Below the pieces are notes generated by a model. The model had not been told where the DNA came from. It did no database searches and saw nothing but the letters and a program-made list of their open reading frames with translations. From an uncultured Eubacteriales bacterium (GTDB taxonomy: Bacteria > Bacillota > Clostridia > Oscillospirales > Acutalibacteraceae): a DNA stretch of 64,000 nucleotides. Within the stretch, counting starts at the first letter, position 1. Every line of letters starts with the position of its first letter. This document shows, piece by piece, positions 28,690 to 37,003 of this stretch. Made by a program: the position numbers and the translations under genes. Location: NCBI GenBank assembly GCA_934486635.1, contig CAKSPZ010000003.1, positions 62,001-126,000 of the forward strand. The letters are read 5' to 3'.

Positions 28690-29031
28690 TAAGGCTGAAT
28701 GGAGAGTTTATCATGCCAAATAAGCCATTTGATTTTGAAAAAGAAAATATTCATAGTATATCTGGAGTATGGTGAGCTGATGCTTACCATATTCTCTTCA
28801 TTTACACAGGAAGAGAGTTTACCTGTAAATGGAGAATTTAAGTAGGAAATCCCTATAAACAATGCGATTCTAGAATACGAAGTAGTTGATGAAACTTTTA
28901 AAATCATTTCAGAGAAAGCAAAAGTTGTAAAAATAATTTTTGAAGATTACTTAGGTAGAATTGGCAGGAATGTTATCATAAAGAAACTGCTGAGGCTAAA
29001 TATTTCGACTAATCTTGGTGGTAAATGGTAG
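28690..29031 (+). pseudogene. Decayed large serine recombinase
   Basis: Broken plus-strand frames carry typical segments of a large serine recombinase: FEKENIHSI, then (after a shift) ELMLTIFSSFTQEES, then after an in-frame TAG the recombinase-domain part ending AKVVKIIFEDYLG, IIKKLLRLNIST and LGGKW, with a stop at 29029. These correspond to the end of the catalytic domain and the DNA-binding recombinase domain. At least one frameshift and one internal stop are seen, and both ends are missing. It marks a former phage or transposon. Confidence 0.8.
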
Positions 29032-29032
29032 T

Positions 29033-29122
29033 ATAAAATTTAAAAATGGTAAAATACAGATAAAACAGATGAAGCCAGCCCATAGCAGGGAGAAAACCTG
29101 TGTTATGAGCTGTTTTTTTTAT
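29033..29122 (+). repeat. Left copy of a recombinase-associated terminator repeat
   Basis: A stretch with GATGAAGCCAGCCCATAGC and TGTTATGAGCTG followed by a T-run; CAGCCCATAGCAGG and CCTGTGTTATGAGCTG form an imperfect terminator stem. A diverged copy lies at 33232-33341, so the two copies flank the bacteriocin cluster. Confidence 0.7.
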
Positions 29123-29205
29123 TTTTCTTGTTGATTTTTAATGTCTTAAATTTTTTACTGGGATAGATTAAACAACATTTTTTATAAATAATTTATAAAG
29201 CTTAA

Positions 29206-29231
29206 AAATAAATCTCTTTAATGATTTATTT
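29206..29231 (-). terminator. Possible terminator of the bacteriocin operon
   Basis: On the minus strand AAATAAATC and GATTTATTT form a 9-pair stem with an 8-base loop followed by TTAAG. It overlaps the last codon of the small ORF at 29226-29315. AT-rich, so moderate support only. Confidence 0.45.
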
Positions 29232-29315
29232 ATCATTTTTATTTGATACATGGTACCAAACTTCAAAAACTATGAAAGCTACCAGTAATATGGCACTAAT
29301 CGTTGTTCTTATCAC
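29226..29315 (-). CDS. Tiny hydrophobic ORF, possible bacteriocin immunity peptide
   Basis: A 29-codon ORF (GTG at 29315; 32 codons if GTG 29324 is used) that overlaps the 3' end of the ABC ATPase gene in another frame. The peptide reads MIRTTISAILLVAFIVF, then EVWYHVSNKNDK: one membrane helix with charged ends. AAAGAG lies eight bases before the start. Circular bacteriocin clusters often end in a small one-helix cationic immunity protein of about 50 residues overlapping or following the ATPase gene. This one sits in that place but is shorter than known examples. No function is shown by the sequence itself. Confidence 0.5.
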   Translation of the reverse strand: MIRTTISAILLVAFIVFEVWYHVSNKNDK

Positions 29316-29943
29316 ACAAAACACTCTTTTCTATATGAATTGTTTTATTGGCTATACTTTTAAATTCATCTATGTGGGTTACCATTAGTATAGTTATATT
29401 ATCATTTAAACTTTTATTTTTAATAAGTTCAAAAAAGAATTTTTGAGATTTGTTATCAAGAGCAGTAAATGGTTCATCTAATAAAATAATTTTAGCTTTT
29501 TTACAGAGCATAATAGCTAGATAAATTTTGTTTCGAGTACCTTGAGAGAGATTTTTTACTAAATAATCTTTATAGTTATAACAATTTAAAGCTACTAAAA
29601 TCTCTTTCACGTTACTTACAAATTCGCAATTTTCAGAAAATAGATTTTTATAAAAGTTAATATTTTCTATAACTGTCATATAATCATATAAAGTATCCTC
29701 ATTCATAATATACGAAAAATTTTTTAGCAAATTTTTATTTTTAGCAATTTCACATTCATTGTAATATATAGATACGCCATTATTAATAAGCGAAGTTATG
29801 CACTTTAACAAAGTAGTTTTTCCGGCGCCATTTTCACCAACAATACAATATAAATTTCCTTCTTCGAAATTTATAGAAAAATCATTAAATACGGGGCAAT
29901 CCTCGTACCCAAAAGTTAAATTTTTTACAGATAATATACTCAT
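29296..29943 (-). CDS. ABC transporter ATPase of the circular bacteriocin cluster
   Basis: A 215-residue stand-alone nucleotide-binding domain. Walker A GENGAGKTT, signature LSQGTRNKI, Walker B IILLDEPFTALD and the switch histidine in VTHIDEF are all present, so it should hydrolyse ATP. There is no membrane part; its partners are probably the two membrane proteins encoded just upstream. In circularin A and AS-48 type clusters the matching ATPase (CirD/AS-48D type, about 210-230 residues) helps secretion and self-protection. ATG 29943 follows AGGAGTGA, ten bases after the DUF95 gene. Confidence 0.85.
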   Translation of the reverse strand: MSILSVKNLTFGYEDCPVFNDFSINFEEGNLYCIVGENGAGKTTLLKCITSLINNGVSIYYNECEIAKNKNLLKNFSYIMNEDTLYDYMTVIENINFYKNLFSENCEFVSNVKEILVALNCYNYKDYLVKNLSQGTRNKIYLAIMLCKKAKIILLDEPFTALDNKSQKFFFELIKNKSLNDNITILMVTHIDEFKSIANKTIHIEKSVLCDKNND

Positions 29944-29952
29944 AAGTCACTC

Positions 29953-30528
29953 CTAAACCTTTACTAACGCTATTAGGTATTCTATAAATGCAGCTATTAC
30001 AAGCAAAAAAGAACTAAATAATATTGAATAAGCAGCATAATGAAAGAGCTTTTTTAATAAATTTTTTACTGTAATTGTTTTTTGCAAAATAGGTTTTATG
30101 TTTTTTATAATAATTCCCCATAAGAATATTGGAAGTGTAGTTTCGATTGATACAACAAATAACTCTATTAAACCATGTGGAACTAATTTTAAAATTAATA
30201 AATACATGTTATTTGTCAAAAGAGAATTAATTATGAATCCTAACGATGTAATATTTAATATGAACGTGTATGTACTGTAAGTTCCAAAAGAAATGAACCC
30301 ATATATACAAGATTTTAACATAGTAGCAAAGTTACTACTTAGCACATATAAAAAATTAATATTTTTTTGGTGTATAGAAGAAACATCAAAAGGACTGTGT
30401 GCCATAAAAGCCATCAATATAATTATACAAATTGAAATTACATATAAACAAAAAATAGAAATACTATAAATTTTATTTCTTGTTTTTAGACTTTTCAAAT
30501 ATTTTTGTGAAATCTGCAGAGTAATCAC
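29953..30528 (-). CDS. SpoIIM/DUF95 membrane protein of the circular bacteriocin cluster
   Basis: A membrane protein of up to 191 residues with about five helices. The SpoIIM/DUF95 hallmark PHGLIEL is present (LKLVPHGLIELFVV). DUF95 proteins of 170-200 residues are the marker gene of circular bacteriocin clusters, between the large membrane protein and the ATPase, as here. The exact start is unsure. The GTG at 30528 lies inside the AGAGGTGA ribosome site, so CTG at 30519 is a likelier initiator. The gene overlaps the end of the previous one by more than 40 bases, which suggests translational coupling. A sporulation role is unlikely given the context. Confidence 0.85.
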   Translation of the reverse strand: MITLQISQKYLKSLKTRNKIYSISIFCLYVISICIIILMAFMAHSPFDVSSIHQKNINFLYVLSSNFATMLKSCIYGFISFGTYSTYTFILNITSLGFIINSLLTNNMYLLILKLVPHGLIELFVVSIETTLPIFLWGIIIKNIKPILQKTITVKNLLKKLFHYAAYSILFSSFLLVIAAFIEYLIALVKV

Positions 30529-32149
30529 CTCTTTCTATAAAACTTACAATATTATTACCGATTTTTCTCATTAAAAGACTACTTACAATTATAGCTGATG
30601 TTATAGTCATTAATGCACCAGTTGTAATTAGTAAAGATAACTTTGGTGCAAAGTTTAATAACACTATAGATAATAGGGCTGTATTAAATATTAATTTATA
30701 AGAAATAGAAAGAGGTGTAAAACTATCTGTACCATTTTCTAATATTTGTGTTTCCTCAAAATATTTTTCATATTTTGTGTAATCCATTTTAGTAAATATT
30801 AAATTATTTATAAAATAAGCATATGGATACAAACAGAAAATTAAAATAATCAACAAAATATTTACAATAATTATCCATAATGGAGAGTTTAGTAAGATAT
30901 GGTTTAATATTACTACTAATGCGAATATAATGGATGGAATTATTCTAATATTATAAAATAATTTTGTTTTGTAATGCATCATGTTTTTTATACTTATCCC
31001 ATTGCAATTCATTTGTCGCAAAGTATTATATTCAGTAATAAAAGACATGTTTGCAATTAATTTTACATTGATTGAAGAAGAAATATCTAAAACAAAAAAT
31101 AATGAGCTAAATAGTAAAAGAATTACACTACTGCAGGAAAAATTATTTTTAAATAAATAAAAAGATAGGGCAATTAAAAATACAAACGGCCTGTCTAAAA
31201 AGAACGTGTAATAATATTTTTTAAATTCGTATTTATATAAATCGAATAAAAGTCTGAAATCTTTTTGAATAAGGCTTTTTTCGAGGTTATTCTTTGGTTT
31301 TAAAAAGTTAATTTTTGTTACAAGATTTAGCAGGTATAATCTTGGGTAACTTTCTTTTGAATTAAATTTATTAGTTAAATTATATATTGCTATAATTATA
31401 ATAAGCGAAAGTATAATAGATAGAATAAATATTAAAGAAATAATATTGTTATCAAAAACAATTTGATAATTTATGTTATTTAAATTTACTACAAGTGTAG
31501 AAAAAATTGCAGAGATATCGTCGGGATTTTTTAGATGTTGGAAAAATTTTGTTATACCATTTATTATTAAATATATTATAAATCCTGTAAAAGAAATAGT
31601 GGTAACATAACTAATAAAAGAATATATTGATTTGAGTTTTAGAGAACCTATTTTGAATACAAAATGTGTAGATAATATCATAGCAGAAACAGAAACGTGT
31701 GCTAATAGAAGTAATACAGAGGATAAAAAGGTTATATTAAAATAAAACTTTATAAATATAAGATAAATAAAAATATTATCTTTTACCAGGTAATGATAAG
31801 CTAAATTGCCTAATAAAATAATTTTAAATCTCTTTTTTGATTCTGGAATAGATAAACAAAAGTCATTTCTAAAAAACAGTTGCCAATTGTTTATATCAAA
31901 ATAAAATAATTTTCCAATTAAAATTAATACAGGAATAAGCGCTAATACTTTTATTTTTGTTATATAAATTAATAAAAGTACTCCAAGCCAATTGATAAAG
32001 TAATGATTAAAAAAATATAAAAAATAATATATGCGTAGATTTTTGGAAGGATTATTTGTTTTAAAAAAATTCCAACGCTCAAAAAAAAGATTTTTGTTAG
32101 TAGAGAAAAACAAGCAGATTAATGTTTTTATTTGATTTATGGTCTCCAA
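30473..32149 (-). CDS. Large polytopic membrane protein of the circular bacteriocin cluster
   Basis: A 558-residue protein with about a dozen hydrophobic segments and no recognisable soluble domain. Its size, topology and place between the peptide gene and the DUF95 gene match the large membrane protein of circular bacteriocin clusters (CirB/AS-48B/CclB type, about 550-570 residues), thought to act in maturation and export. I rely on context rather than a sequence motif. TTG 32149 is chosen: GGGAGG ends ten bases upstream, while the longer TTG at 32167 overlaps that site. The gene is very AT-rich. Confidence 0.75.
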   Translation of the reverse strand: METINQIKTLICLFFSTNKNLFFERWNFFKTNNPSKNLRIYYFLYFFNHYFINWLGVLLLIYITKIKVLALIPVLILIGKLFYFDINNWQLFFRNDFCLSIPESKKRFKIILLGNLAYHYLVKDNIFIYLIFIKFYFNITFLSSVLLLLAHVSVSAMILSTHFVFKIGSLKLKSIYSFISYVTTISFTGFIIYLIINGITKFFQHLKNPDDISAIFSTLVVNLNNINYQIVFDNNIISLIFILSIILSLIIIIAIYNLTNKFNSKESYPRLYLLNLVTKINFLKPKNNLEKSLIQKDFRLLFDLYKYEFKKYYYTFFLDRPFVFLIALSFYLFKNNFSCSSVILLLFSSLFFVLDISSSINVKLIANMSFITEYNTLRQMNCNGISIKNMMHYKTKLFYNIRIIPSIIFALVVILNHILLNSPLWIIIVNILLIILIFCLYPYAYFINNLIFTKMDYTKYEKYFEETQILENGTDSFTPLSISYKLIFNTALLSIVLLNFAPKLSLLITTGALMTITSAIIVSSLLMRKIGNNIVSFIERGDYSADFTKIFEKSKNKK

Positions 32150-32179
32150 AATAATTAAACCTCCCAATTATAATAATAT

Positions 32180-32198
32180 TGGCCGGGAATACCGGCCA
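32180..32198 (-). terminator. Attenuating hairpin between precursor gene and export genes
   Basis: TGGCCGG and CCGGCCA form a perfect GC-rich 7-pair stem with a 5-base loop, the only GC-rich spot nearby, starting 5 bases after the precursor stop. The minus-strand downstream sequence ATATTATTATAATT is only moderately T-rich, so partial termination is likely. This would give excess precursor mRNA. Confidence 0.7.
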
Positions 32199-32202
32199 TA
32201 TA

Positions 32203-32433
32203 TTAAAGTTTCATAGCAGCTTTTCTACCAGCTTTTTTCATTTCTCTTCTAATGATTACTTGCATACCTTTTTTTGCCGCAATTTCCATTAGTGATGCGC
32301 CTGCACTAACAACACCTGCAACTAAAAATCCAGCATCAACTAGTTGAGCCCACCAGACTTTTCCTTCTATATAATCAAGGACAATTCCGGCTGCACTCCA
32401 GCCACAACCTAATATTTCAACTACTTTGTACAA
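32203..32433 (-). CDS. Putative circular bacteriocin precursor
   Basis: A 76-residue peptide with small hydrophobic residues over its first two thirds (SAAGIVL, VWWAQLVDAGFLVAGVVSAGASL) and a strongly cationic last third (AAKKGMQVIIRREMKK, RKAAMKL); 11 Lys/Arg against 6 Asp/Glu. The pattern, size and C-terminus (compare KKAIQL of carnocyclin A and KAAAIAW of circularin A) fit subgroup I circular bacteriocins, which are joined head to tail. A short leader, as in carnocyclin A, is likely; the ligation site cannot be read. Cys10 and the Trp27-Trp28 pair are unusual. TTG 32433 follows AAGGAGG at seven bases. Membrane, DUF95 and ATPase genes follow. Confidence 0.8.
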   Translation of the reverse strand: MYKVVEILGCGWSAAGIVLDYIEGKVWWAQLVDAGFLVAGVVSAGASLMEIAAKKGMQVIIRREMKKAGRKAAMKL

Positions 32434-32475
32434 AGAAACACCTCCTTATTTAAGTTTTACAAGCTTGTATTTACA

Positions 32476-32504
32476 ATGTTACCATAGTGATTTGGCAAAT
32501 ACAA
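32476..32504 (-). promoter_or_regulatory. Promoter of the bacteriocin precursor gene
   Basis: On the minus strand TTGTAT, a 17-base spacer and TAACAT with an upstream TGG (extended -10), 42 bases before the TTG start. Confidence 0.5.
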
Positions 32505-33639
32505 CTAAAAATGACAAATAAATCCACTTTTCTACCACTTGCATAAATTTGATGTTTTACACAAAGTTTTACTAGTTAATTTAGGACTGTTCCACAGAAT
32601 AATGGACTTATATCACAAAAAAGAATTTGCTGATAAGGTGTATTTTTAAAAAATATAGGAAAAATAAAACTTTGTAAAATAATTATAAAAACATAGAAAT
32701 GCGTAAATTATGCACAGAAAACCAAGATAATGAGGTGTTACACCAAGGGTACTTTGATATGGGGTAATATTAGAAAACTAAAGACCTAAAGTACAGCCAT
32801 AAAACAAAAAAAGTTGCACACTACTTTGTGCGCAACTTACTAATATGTGCTGTCTAATCATTAGGCTATTGATACAAAAATTATATTTTCCAAGCGATGG
32901 GAGTTAAATATAAAAGTTTGAAAAATATTTCATGAATTTTTATACCGAAGCTAAAGATAGAAAAAAATTTAGAAAAATTGTTAATTTATTATTTATAACT
33001 GAAATATGAGATATAGGAATAAAAAAATAAAGTAAGCATTGGGTATGATAAAACAAATAAAATTAAATCACAAGGTAAAGCAATTAAGTTAGTTATTTAT
33101 TTTAAAAATTAATTCTATATAAGAATTTAATTTTTGTTTGTATTTTTTTATAAAGATGTATACAAGACCACATTTAGCCAATAGTGAGGAAATGAAATCA
33201 AAATATAATAGCCCAGCACAAAAGAAGATGTTTGGCAGTATGAAATTTGAATTTTAAAATAGGAAAATGGTTGAATAAGTAGATGAAGCTAGCCTATAGC
33301 AGGGATAAAATCTATGTTATGAGCTGGATTTTTTATTTTCATTAAAAATAACTTGATTATTTAGTTTTTAGAATTGGTACATAACCAAAGAAAACTAAAA
33401 GACAAAAAATGTAATGATGTTATTAAACAAGTCAAAATATTGACAAATATATTTAAGATTTTTGCCCTGATAAAGGAATGAAAATAATTCTTAATTTTGA
33501 CGATGTGAGAAATAATTCATATATGTGTAAAAGAAATAGAAGGAAAGTTGTCAAACTTATTTTGATTTTTTACCTTTAAATAGTAAGAGAGCCCAGTATT
33601 ACTGGACTCTTGGTTTGTATTAATAGTGATGTTGGAATA
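32505..33639. other. Long gap with hairpin and repeat relics
   Basis: No convincing gene. It contains a hairpin at 32811-32838 (AAGTTGCACAC / GTGCGCAACTT), a 33-codon ORF at 33156-33257 (MYTRPHLANSEEMK start) without a ribosome site, and the right copy of the recombinase-associated repeat at 33232-33341. The rest is AT-rich and looks decayed. Confidence 0.5.
33232..33341 (+). repeat. Right copy of the recombinase-associated terminator repeat
   Basis: GGCAGTATGAAATTT, GATGAAGCTAGCCTATAGC and TGTTATGAGCTGGA with a T-run match the left copy at 29033-29122 with scattered differences. The stem (AGCCTATAGCAGGG / TCTATGTTATGAGCT) is imperfect. The coding part of the recombinase is not seen here. 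Confidence 0.65.
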
Positions 33640-33726
33640 TGGTGCGGATAACAGGACTTGAACCTGCATGAAATTACTTTCATATGGACCTGAACCATAC
33701 GCGTCTGCCAATTCCGCCATATCCGC
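33640..33726 (-). tRNA. tRNA-Leu (anticodon CAG)
   Basis: An 87-base class II tRNA with CCA encoded. The acceptor GCGGATA pairs with TATCCGC; the anticodon arm TATGG-TTCAGGT-CCATA gives CAG; the long variable arm GAAA/TTTC and T-arm CAGG-TTCAAGT-CCTG are complete. A perfect promoter lies upstream. Confidence 0.95.
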
Positions 33727-33740
33727 AAATTTACATTTTG

Positions 33741-33769
33741 ATTATATTATTTTTATAAATTGTTGTCAA
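33741..33769 (-). promoter_or_regulatory. Promoter of tRNA-Leu
   Basis: TTGACA, 17 bases, TATAAT on the minus strand, ending 14 bases before the tRNA 5' end: a consensus strong promoter. Confidence 0.85.
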
Positions 33770-33802
33770 TATAATAAAATAAATGTTTTGGTGTATAACA
33801 AT

Positions 33803-33838
33803 ATAAAAAGCATTGCCTTTTTAGGCAATGCTTTTTAT
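33803..33838. terminator. Terminator after the beta-helix gene
   Basis: ATAAAAAGCATTGCCT and its complement around a short T loop, with A/T runs on both sides, just after the stop of the minus-strand gene. Confidence 0.8.
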
Positions 33839-33841
33839 ATC

Positions 33842-34990
33842 TTAAATTTTTTTTATTATTTTTATTTCGTAAACACAGTTATCAGGATTAGAATTATTTT
33901 CATTTAAAGCTATTATATTTCCTGATAAATAAGATGAATACACATTAGCGATGCAATAGCAGTTTTTTATTTCTCCATTTTCTTTACTTATAGCCGAGAT
34001 GCCACTAGCGATAAAGCCTTTGATATTTGAAGATACATTACAATCAGATATAAAGCTATTATTTATTCCCGCAATGCCTGCTGAGACAATAGAACTGATA
34101 TCACCAATAAAAGAGCAATCATTAATTTTTCCATTATTTATATAACAAATACCTGCAGCAGTGTTTTCAATTAAAAAAGATGTGTCTAAATCTTTAGAAT
34201 TTAAATTTTCATATGAATTTTCGATATTAGTAACTACAATACAATTATTAATGTTATCATTATTAAATATAGTGATTCCAGCTATTTTAGAATTATTTGT
34301 TTTTTTTATGTTTTGGAAATTAACATTTACAGAGCAATTTTTTATAAGTCCATTGTTTTTTATTGTAATACCTGCACAGTATTCATTATCAGTTAATAAT
34401 TTACAAAGTGTTAGACAATCATTAATTTTACCATAGTTTTTAAATGCTATAGAACTAGCAGGGCCCGAACTAACTAAGGTTGTATCTGTAGTGCAATTAT
34501 TAATTGTACCATAATTTAAATGACATATAGAAGCAACAGCATTATCATTATTCGTTGCTATTTTTCCACTAACATTTAAATTTTTTATACTGCCATTTTC
34601 ACCAATTATTCCAAATAAAGAATTAGTACTATTGGTGGAAAAACCGCATATATTGCATTTAATGTTATGACCATTTCCATCAAATGTTCCGTCAAAATTG
34701 GAGTCTAAATTTGAATTACCAATAGATTCCCAAAAAACAGGTTCATTATCATTACCTATAGCAATATCATTATCAAGAATAATATATTTGTCTTGATAAC
34801 TTTTTCCTTCATTTACATCTTGAGCCAGTATTTCTAAATCTGCCAGAGAATCAATCACAATAGGGTTATCATAAGAGTCTCCTGGCTCACAAAAAGCGAA
34901 ACAATTACAAGGGGAAAAAACAATTAAAATTAATAAACTTGTAAGAACAAAGGACATTTTTTTTAAAGTTAAAAGTTTTTTGCACGACAT
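33842..34990 (-). CDS. Secreted right-handed beta-helix repeat protein
   Basis: A 382-residue protein with a signal peptide (MSFVLTSLLILIVFSPCNCFAF). After a DSYDNPIVIDSLADLEILA region typical of the start of GLUG-type or pectate-lyase-like helices, and FDGTFDGNGHNIK, it has repeats of the form GxIxNC (GTINNC, GKINDC, GLIKNC, DNINNC, GKINDC, SFISDC, GEIKNC). This suggests a parallel beta-helix with a stacked cysteine or asparagine ladder. No catalytic motif or wall anchor is visible. Probably a surface or secreted adhesin-like protein. It is transcribed alone, with a terminator behind. The exact family is uncertain. Confidence 0.7.
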   Translation of the reverse strand: MSCKKLLTLKKMSFVLTSLLILIVFSPCNCFAFCEPGDSYDNPIVIDSLADLEILAQDVNEGKSYQDKYIILDNDIAIGNDNEPVFWESIGNSNLDSNFDGTFDGNGHNIKCNICGFSTNSTNSLFGIIGENGSIKNLNVSGKIATNNDNAVASICHLNYGTINNCTTDTTLVSSGPASSIAFKNYGKINDCLTLCKLLTDNEYCAGITIKNNGLIKNCSVNVNFQNIKKTNNSKIAGITIFNNDNINNCIVVTNIENSYENLNSKDLDTSFLIENTAAGICYINNGKINDCSFIGDISSIVSAGIAGINNSFISDCNVSSNIKGFIASGISAISKENGEIKNCYCIANVYSSYLSGNIIALNENNSNPDNCVYEIKIIKKI

Positions 34991-35097
34991 GTTTGTATCC
35001 GACCTTTCTTTATAAAAAGATTAATTATATAAGTGTATAAACAATCTTATTTTAACATATATAAAAAAATAATGGAATATATTTAATTCGATTTAAT

Positions 35098-35131
35098 AAA
35101 AAAAGACCATAATACAATTATGGTCTTTTTT
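35098..35131. terminator. Terminator after the ABC exporter operon
   Basis: AAAAAGACCATAAT and ATTATGGTCTTTTT form a perfect stem with a 5-base loop, immediately after the exporter's last stop on the minus strand. Confidence 0.85.
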
Positions 35132-35137
35132 ATTATT

Positions 35138-37003
35138 TTATTTTTCAAATTGACTATTATAAAGTTCAGAATAAAATCCATTTTGAGCAATTAAATCGTT
35201 GTGAGTTCCTTGTTCAACAATATCTCCATCTTTCATTACTAAAATAAGATCAGCATTTTTAATAGTACTTAGTCTGTGAGCTATAACAAAACTTGTTCTT
35301 CCATACATTAAATTGTCCATTGCTTTTTGTATTAAAATTTCAGTTCTTGTATCAACAGAACTAGTGGCTTCATCAAGAATTAATATTTTAGGGTCAGAAA
35401 TAATTGCTCTAGCAATAGTCAGTAATTGTTTTTGTCCTACAGAAACATTACTTGCATCTTCGTTTAATACCATGTCGTATCCACCAGGCAGTGTACTTAT
35501 AAAATGTTCAACTTGTGCAGCCTTTGCTGCTTTATATACTTCTTCATCACTGGCATCAAGTTTGCCATATCGGATATTTTCTTTTATTGATGTACTATAC
35601 AACCAAGTTTCTTGTAAAACCATACCAAATATAGAGCGCAAATCGTTTCTTTTATAATCTTTAATATTATGTCCATCCACTAAAATAGCGCCTTTATCTA
35701 CATCATAAAATCTCATTAATAGTTTTATAATTGTTGTTTTACCGGCACCGGTAGGGCCAACAATAGCAACATTTTGCCCAGGTTTTATATGAGAAGAAAA
35801 GTCATGTATAATAGTTTTATTTTTATTATAACCGAAACTAATGTGATCAAATGTTACAGAACCTTTAATATGAATATTGGTATTAGTATCGGCCAATTTA
35901 TCATTATTATTTACCGTAATTGCATTTTTTATTTCAGGAATTTCTTCTTTTTCATTTAAAAATTCAAAAACCCTTTCAGCAGCAGCGGCAGTTTGCTGCA
36001 ATATATTTGATATGTTGGCAATTTGATTTAAGGGCATTGTAAATTGACGTACATATTGTATAAATGCTTGAATATCTCCAACAGGCAATCCATTATTAAT
36101 CACAAGGAATCCGCCAACAATACAAATTGCAACATATCCGAGATTAGAAATGAAATTCATTGTAGGCATTATTAAACCTGATAAGAATTGTGATTTCCAT
36201 GCTGAAGAATATAAAGTATCGTTGTAATTATCGAAGTCTTCTATAGATTTTTTTTCTTTATTGAAAGCTTTTATAACTATATGACCGCCATACATTTCTT
36301 CTGCATGCCCATTTAACAGGCCAAGATATTCTTGTTGAGCAGAAAAATGTTTTTGCGATTTTTTTATGATAATTATTATGAAAGATAAAGATACAGGAAT
36401 GATAAAGAGAGCAATAATAGTAAGTTCCCAACTTATAGTTAACATCATAATAAGAATGCCTAATATGGTAGTGATGGATGTAATAATTTGTGTAATACTT
36501 TGGTTTAGAGTTTGACTTAAAGTATCGATGTCATTGGTTATTCTAGATAATATATCACCTGTACTTATACGGTCAAAATAAGCAAGAGGAACGTTATTGA
36601 TTTTAACAGAAATTTCCTTTCTTAAACGATAAGTTGTTTTCATAGCCACATTTGTCATTAAAAATCCTTGAATGTATGAAAATGCTGCACTTATAATATA
36701 CAATGCGAGTAATAGTAAAAGAATTTCTCCTATAGCGCCAAAGTCTATTCCAGAAGAAGTACCGGAAATTTTTCCAAGTATACCTTCGTATATTAATGTT
36801 GTTGCATTACCTAAAATTTTAGGACCAACTATTGTAAATATAGTAGACAATATAGCAAATAAAAATACAAAAATTAAACTGATTTTATATTTTCCTAGAT
36901 AAGAAGCTAATTTTATTAAAGTACCTTTAAAGTCCTTTGCTTTTTCAATACTTCCCAAGTTACCACCATGAGGAGCTGACTTGTTAATTACATTTTTATT
37001 CAT
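35138..37003 (-). CDS. ABC exporter half-transporter, subunit 2
   Basis: A 621-residue protein: a six-helix type IV exporter membrane domain (about residues 40-330) and a C-terminal ATPase domain with Walker A GPTGAGKTT and Walker B ILILDEATSSVD. The signature is degenerate (NVSVGQKQ rather than LSGGQ). It starts four bases inside the end of the other subunit gene (ATGA overlap), so the pair makes a heterodimeric exporter of the multidrug/lipid type. No C39 peptidase domain is present, so it is not a GG-leader-cleaving transporter. The substrate is unknown. Confidence 0.9.
   Translation of the reverse strand: MNKNVINKSAPHGGNLGSIEKAKDFKGTLIKLASYLGKYKISLIFVFLFAILSTIFTIVGPKILGNATTLIYEGILGKISGTSSGIDFGAIGEILLLLLALYIISAAFSYIQGFLMTNVAMKTTYRLRKEISVKINNVPLAYFDRISTGDILSRITNDIDTLSQTLNQSITQIITSITTILGILIMMLTISWELTIIALFIIPVSLSFIIIIIKKSQKHFSAQQEYLGLLNGHAEEMYGGHIVIKAFNKEKKSIEDFDNYNDTLYSSAWKSQFLSGLIMPTMNFISNLGYVAICIVGGFLVINNGLPVGDIQAFIQYVRQFTMPLNQIANISNILQQTAAAAERVFEFLNEKEEIPEIKNAITVNNNDKLADTNTNIHIKGSVTFDHISFGYNKNKTIIHDFSSHIKPGQNVAIVGPTGAGKTTIIKLLMRFYDVDKGAILVDGHNIKDYKRNDLRSIFGMVLQETWLYSTSIKENIRYGKLDASDEEVYKAAKAAQVEHFISTLPGGYDMVLNEDASNVSVGQKQLLTIARAIISDPKILILDEATSSVDTRTEILIQKAMDNLMYGRTSFVIAHRLSTIKNADLILVMKDGDIVEQGTHNDLIAQNGFYSELYNSQFEK

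Noticed and set aside
28641..28907. 88-codon minus-strand frame
   Set aside because: Antisense to the decayed serine recombinase; no family resemblance and no ribosome site.
29953..30528. Sporulation SpoIIM
   Set aside because: Although in the same superfamily, it is embedded in a bacteriocin-type operon; the better sporulation candidate is the gene at 8150-8797.
33517..33720. 67-codon minus-strand frame (MAELADAYGSG start)
   Set aside because: It runs through tRNA-Leu; its first codons are the tRNA itself.
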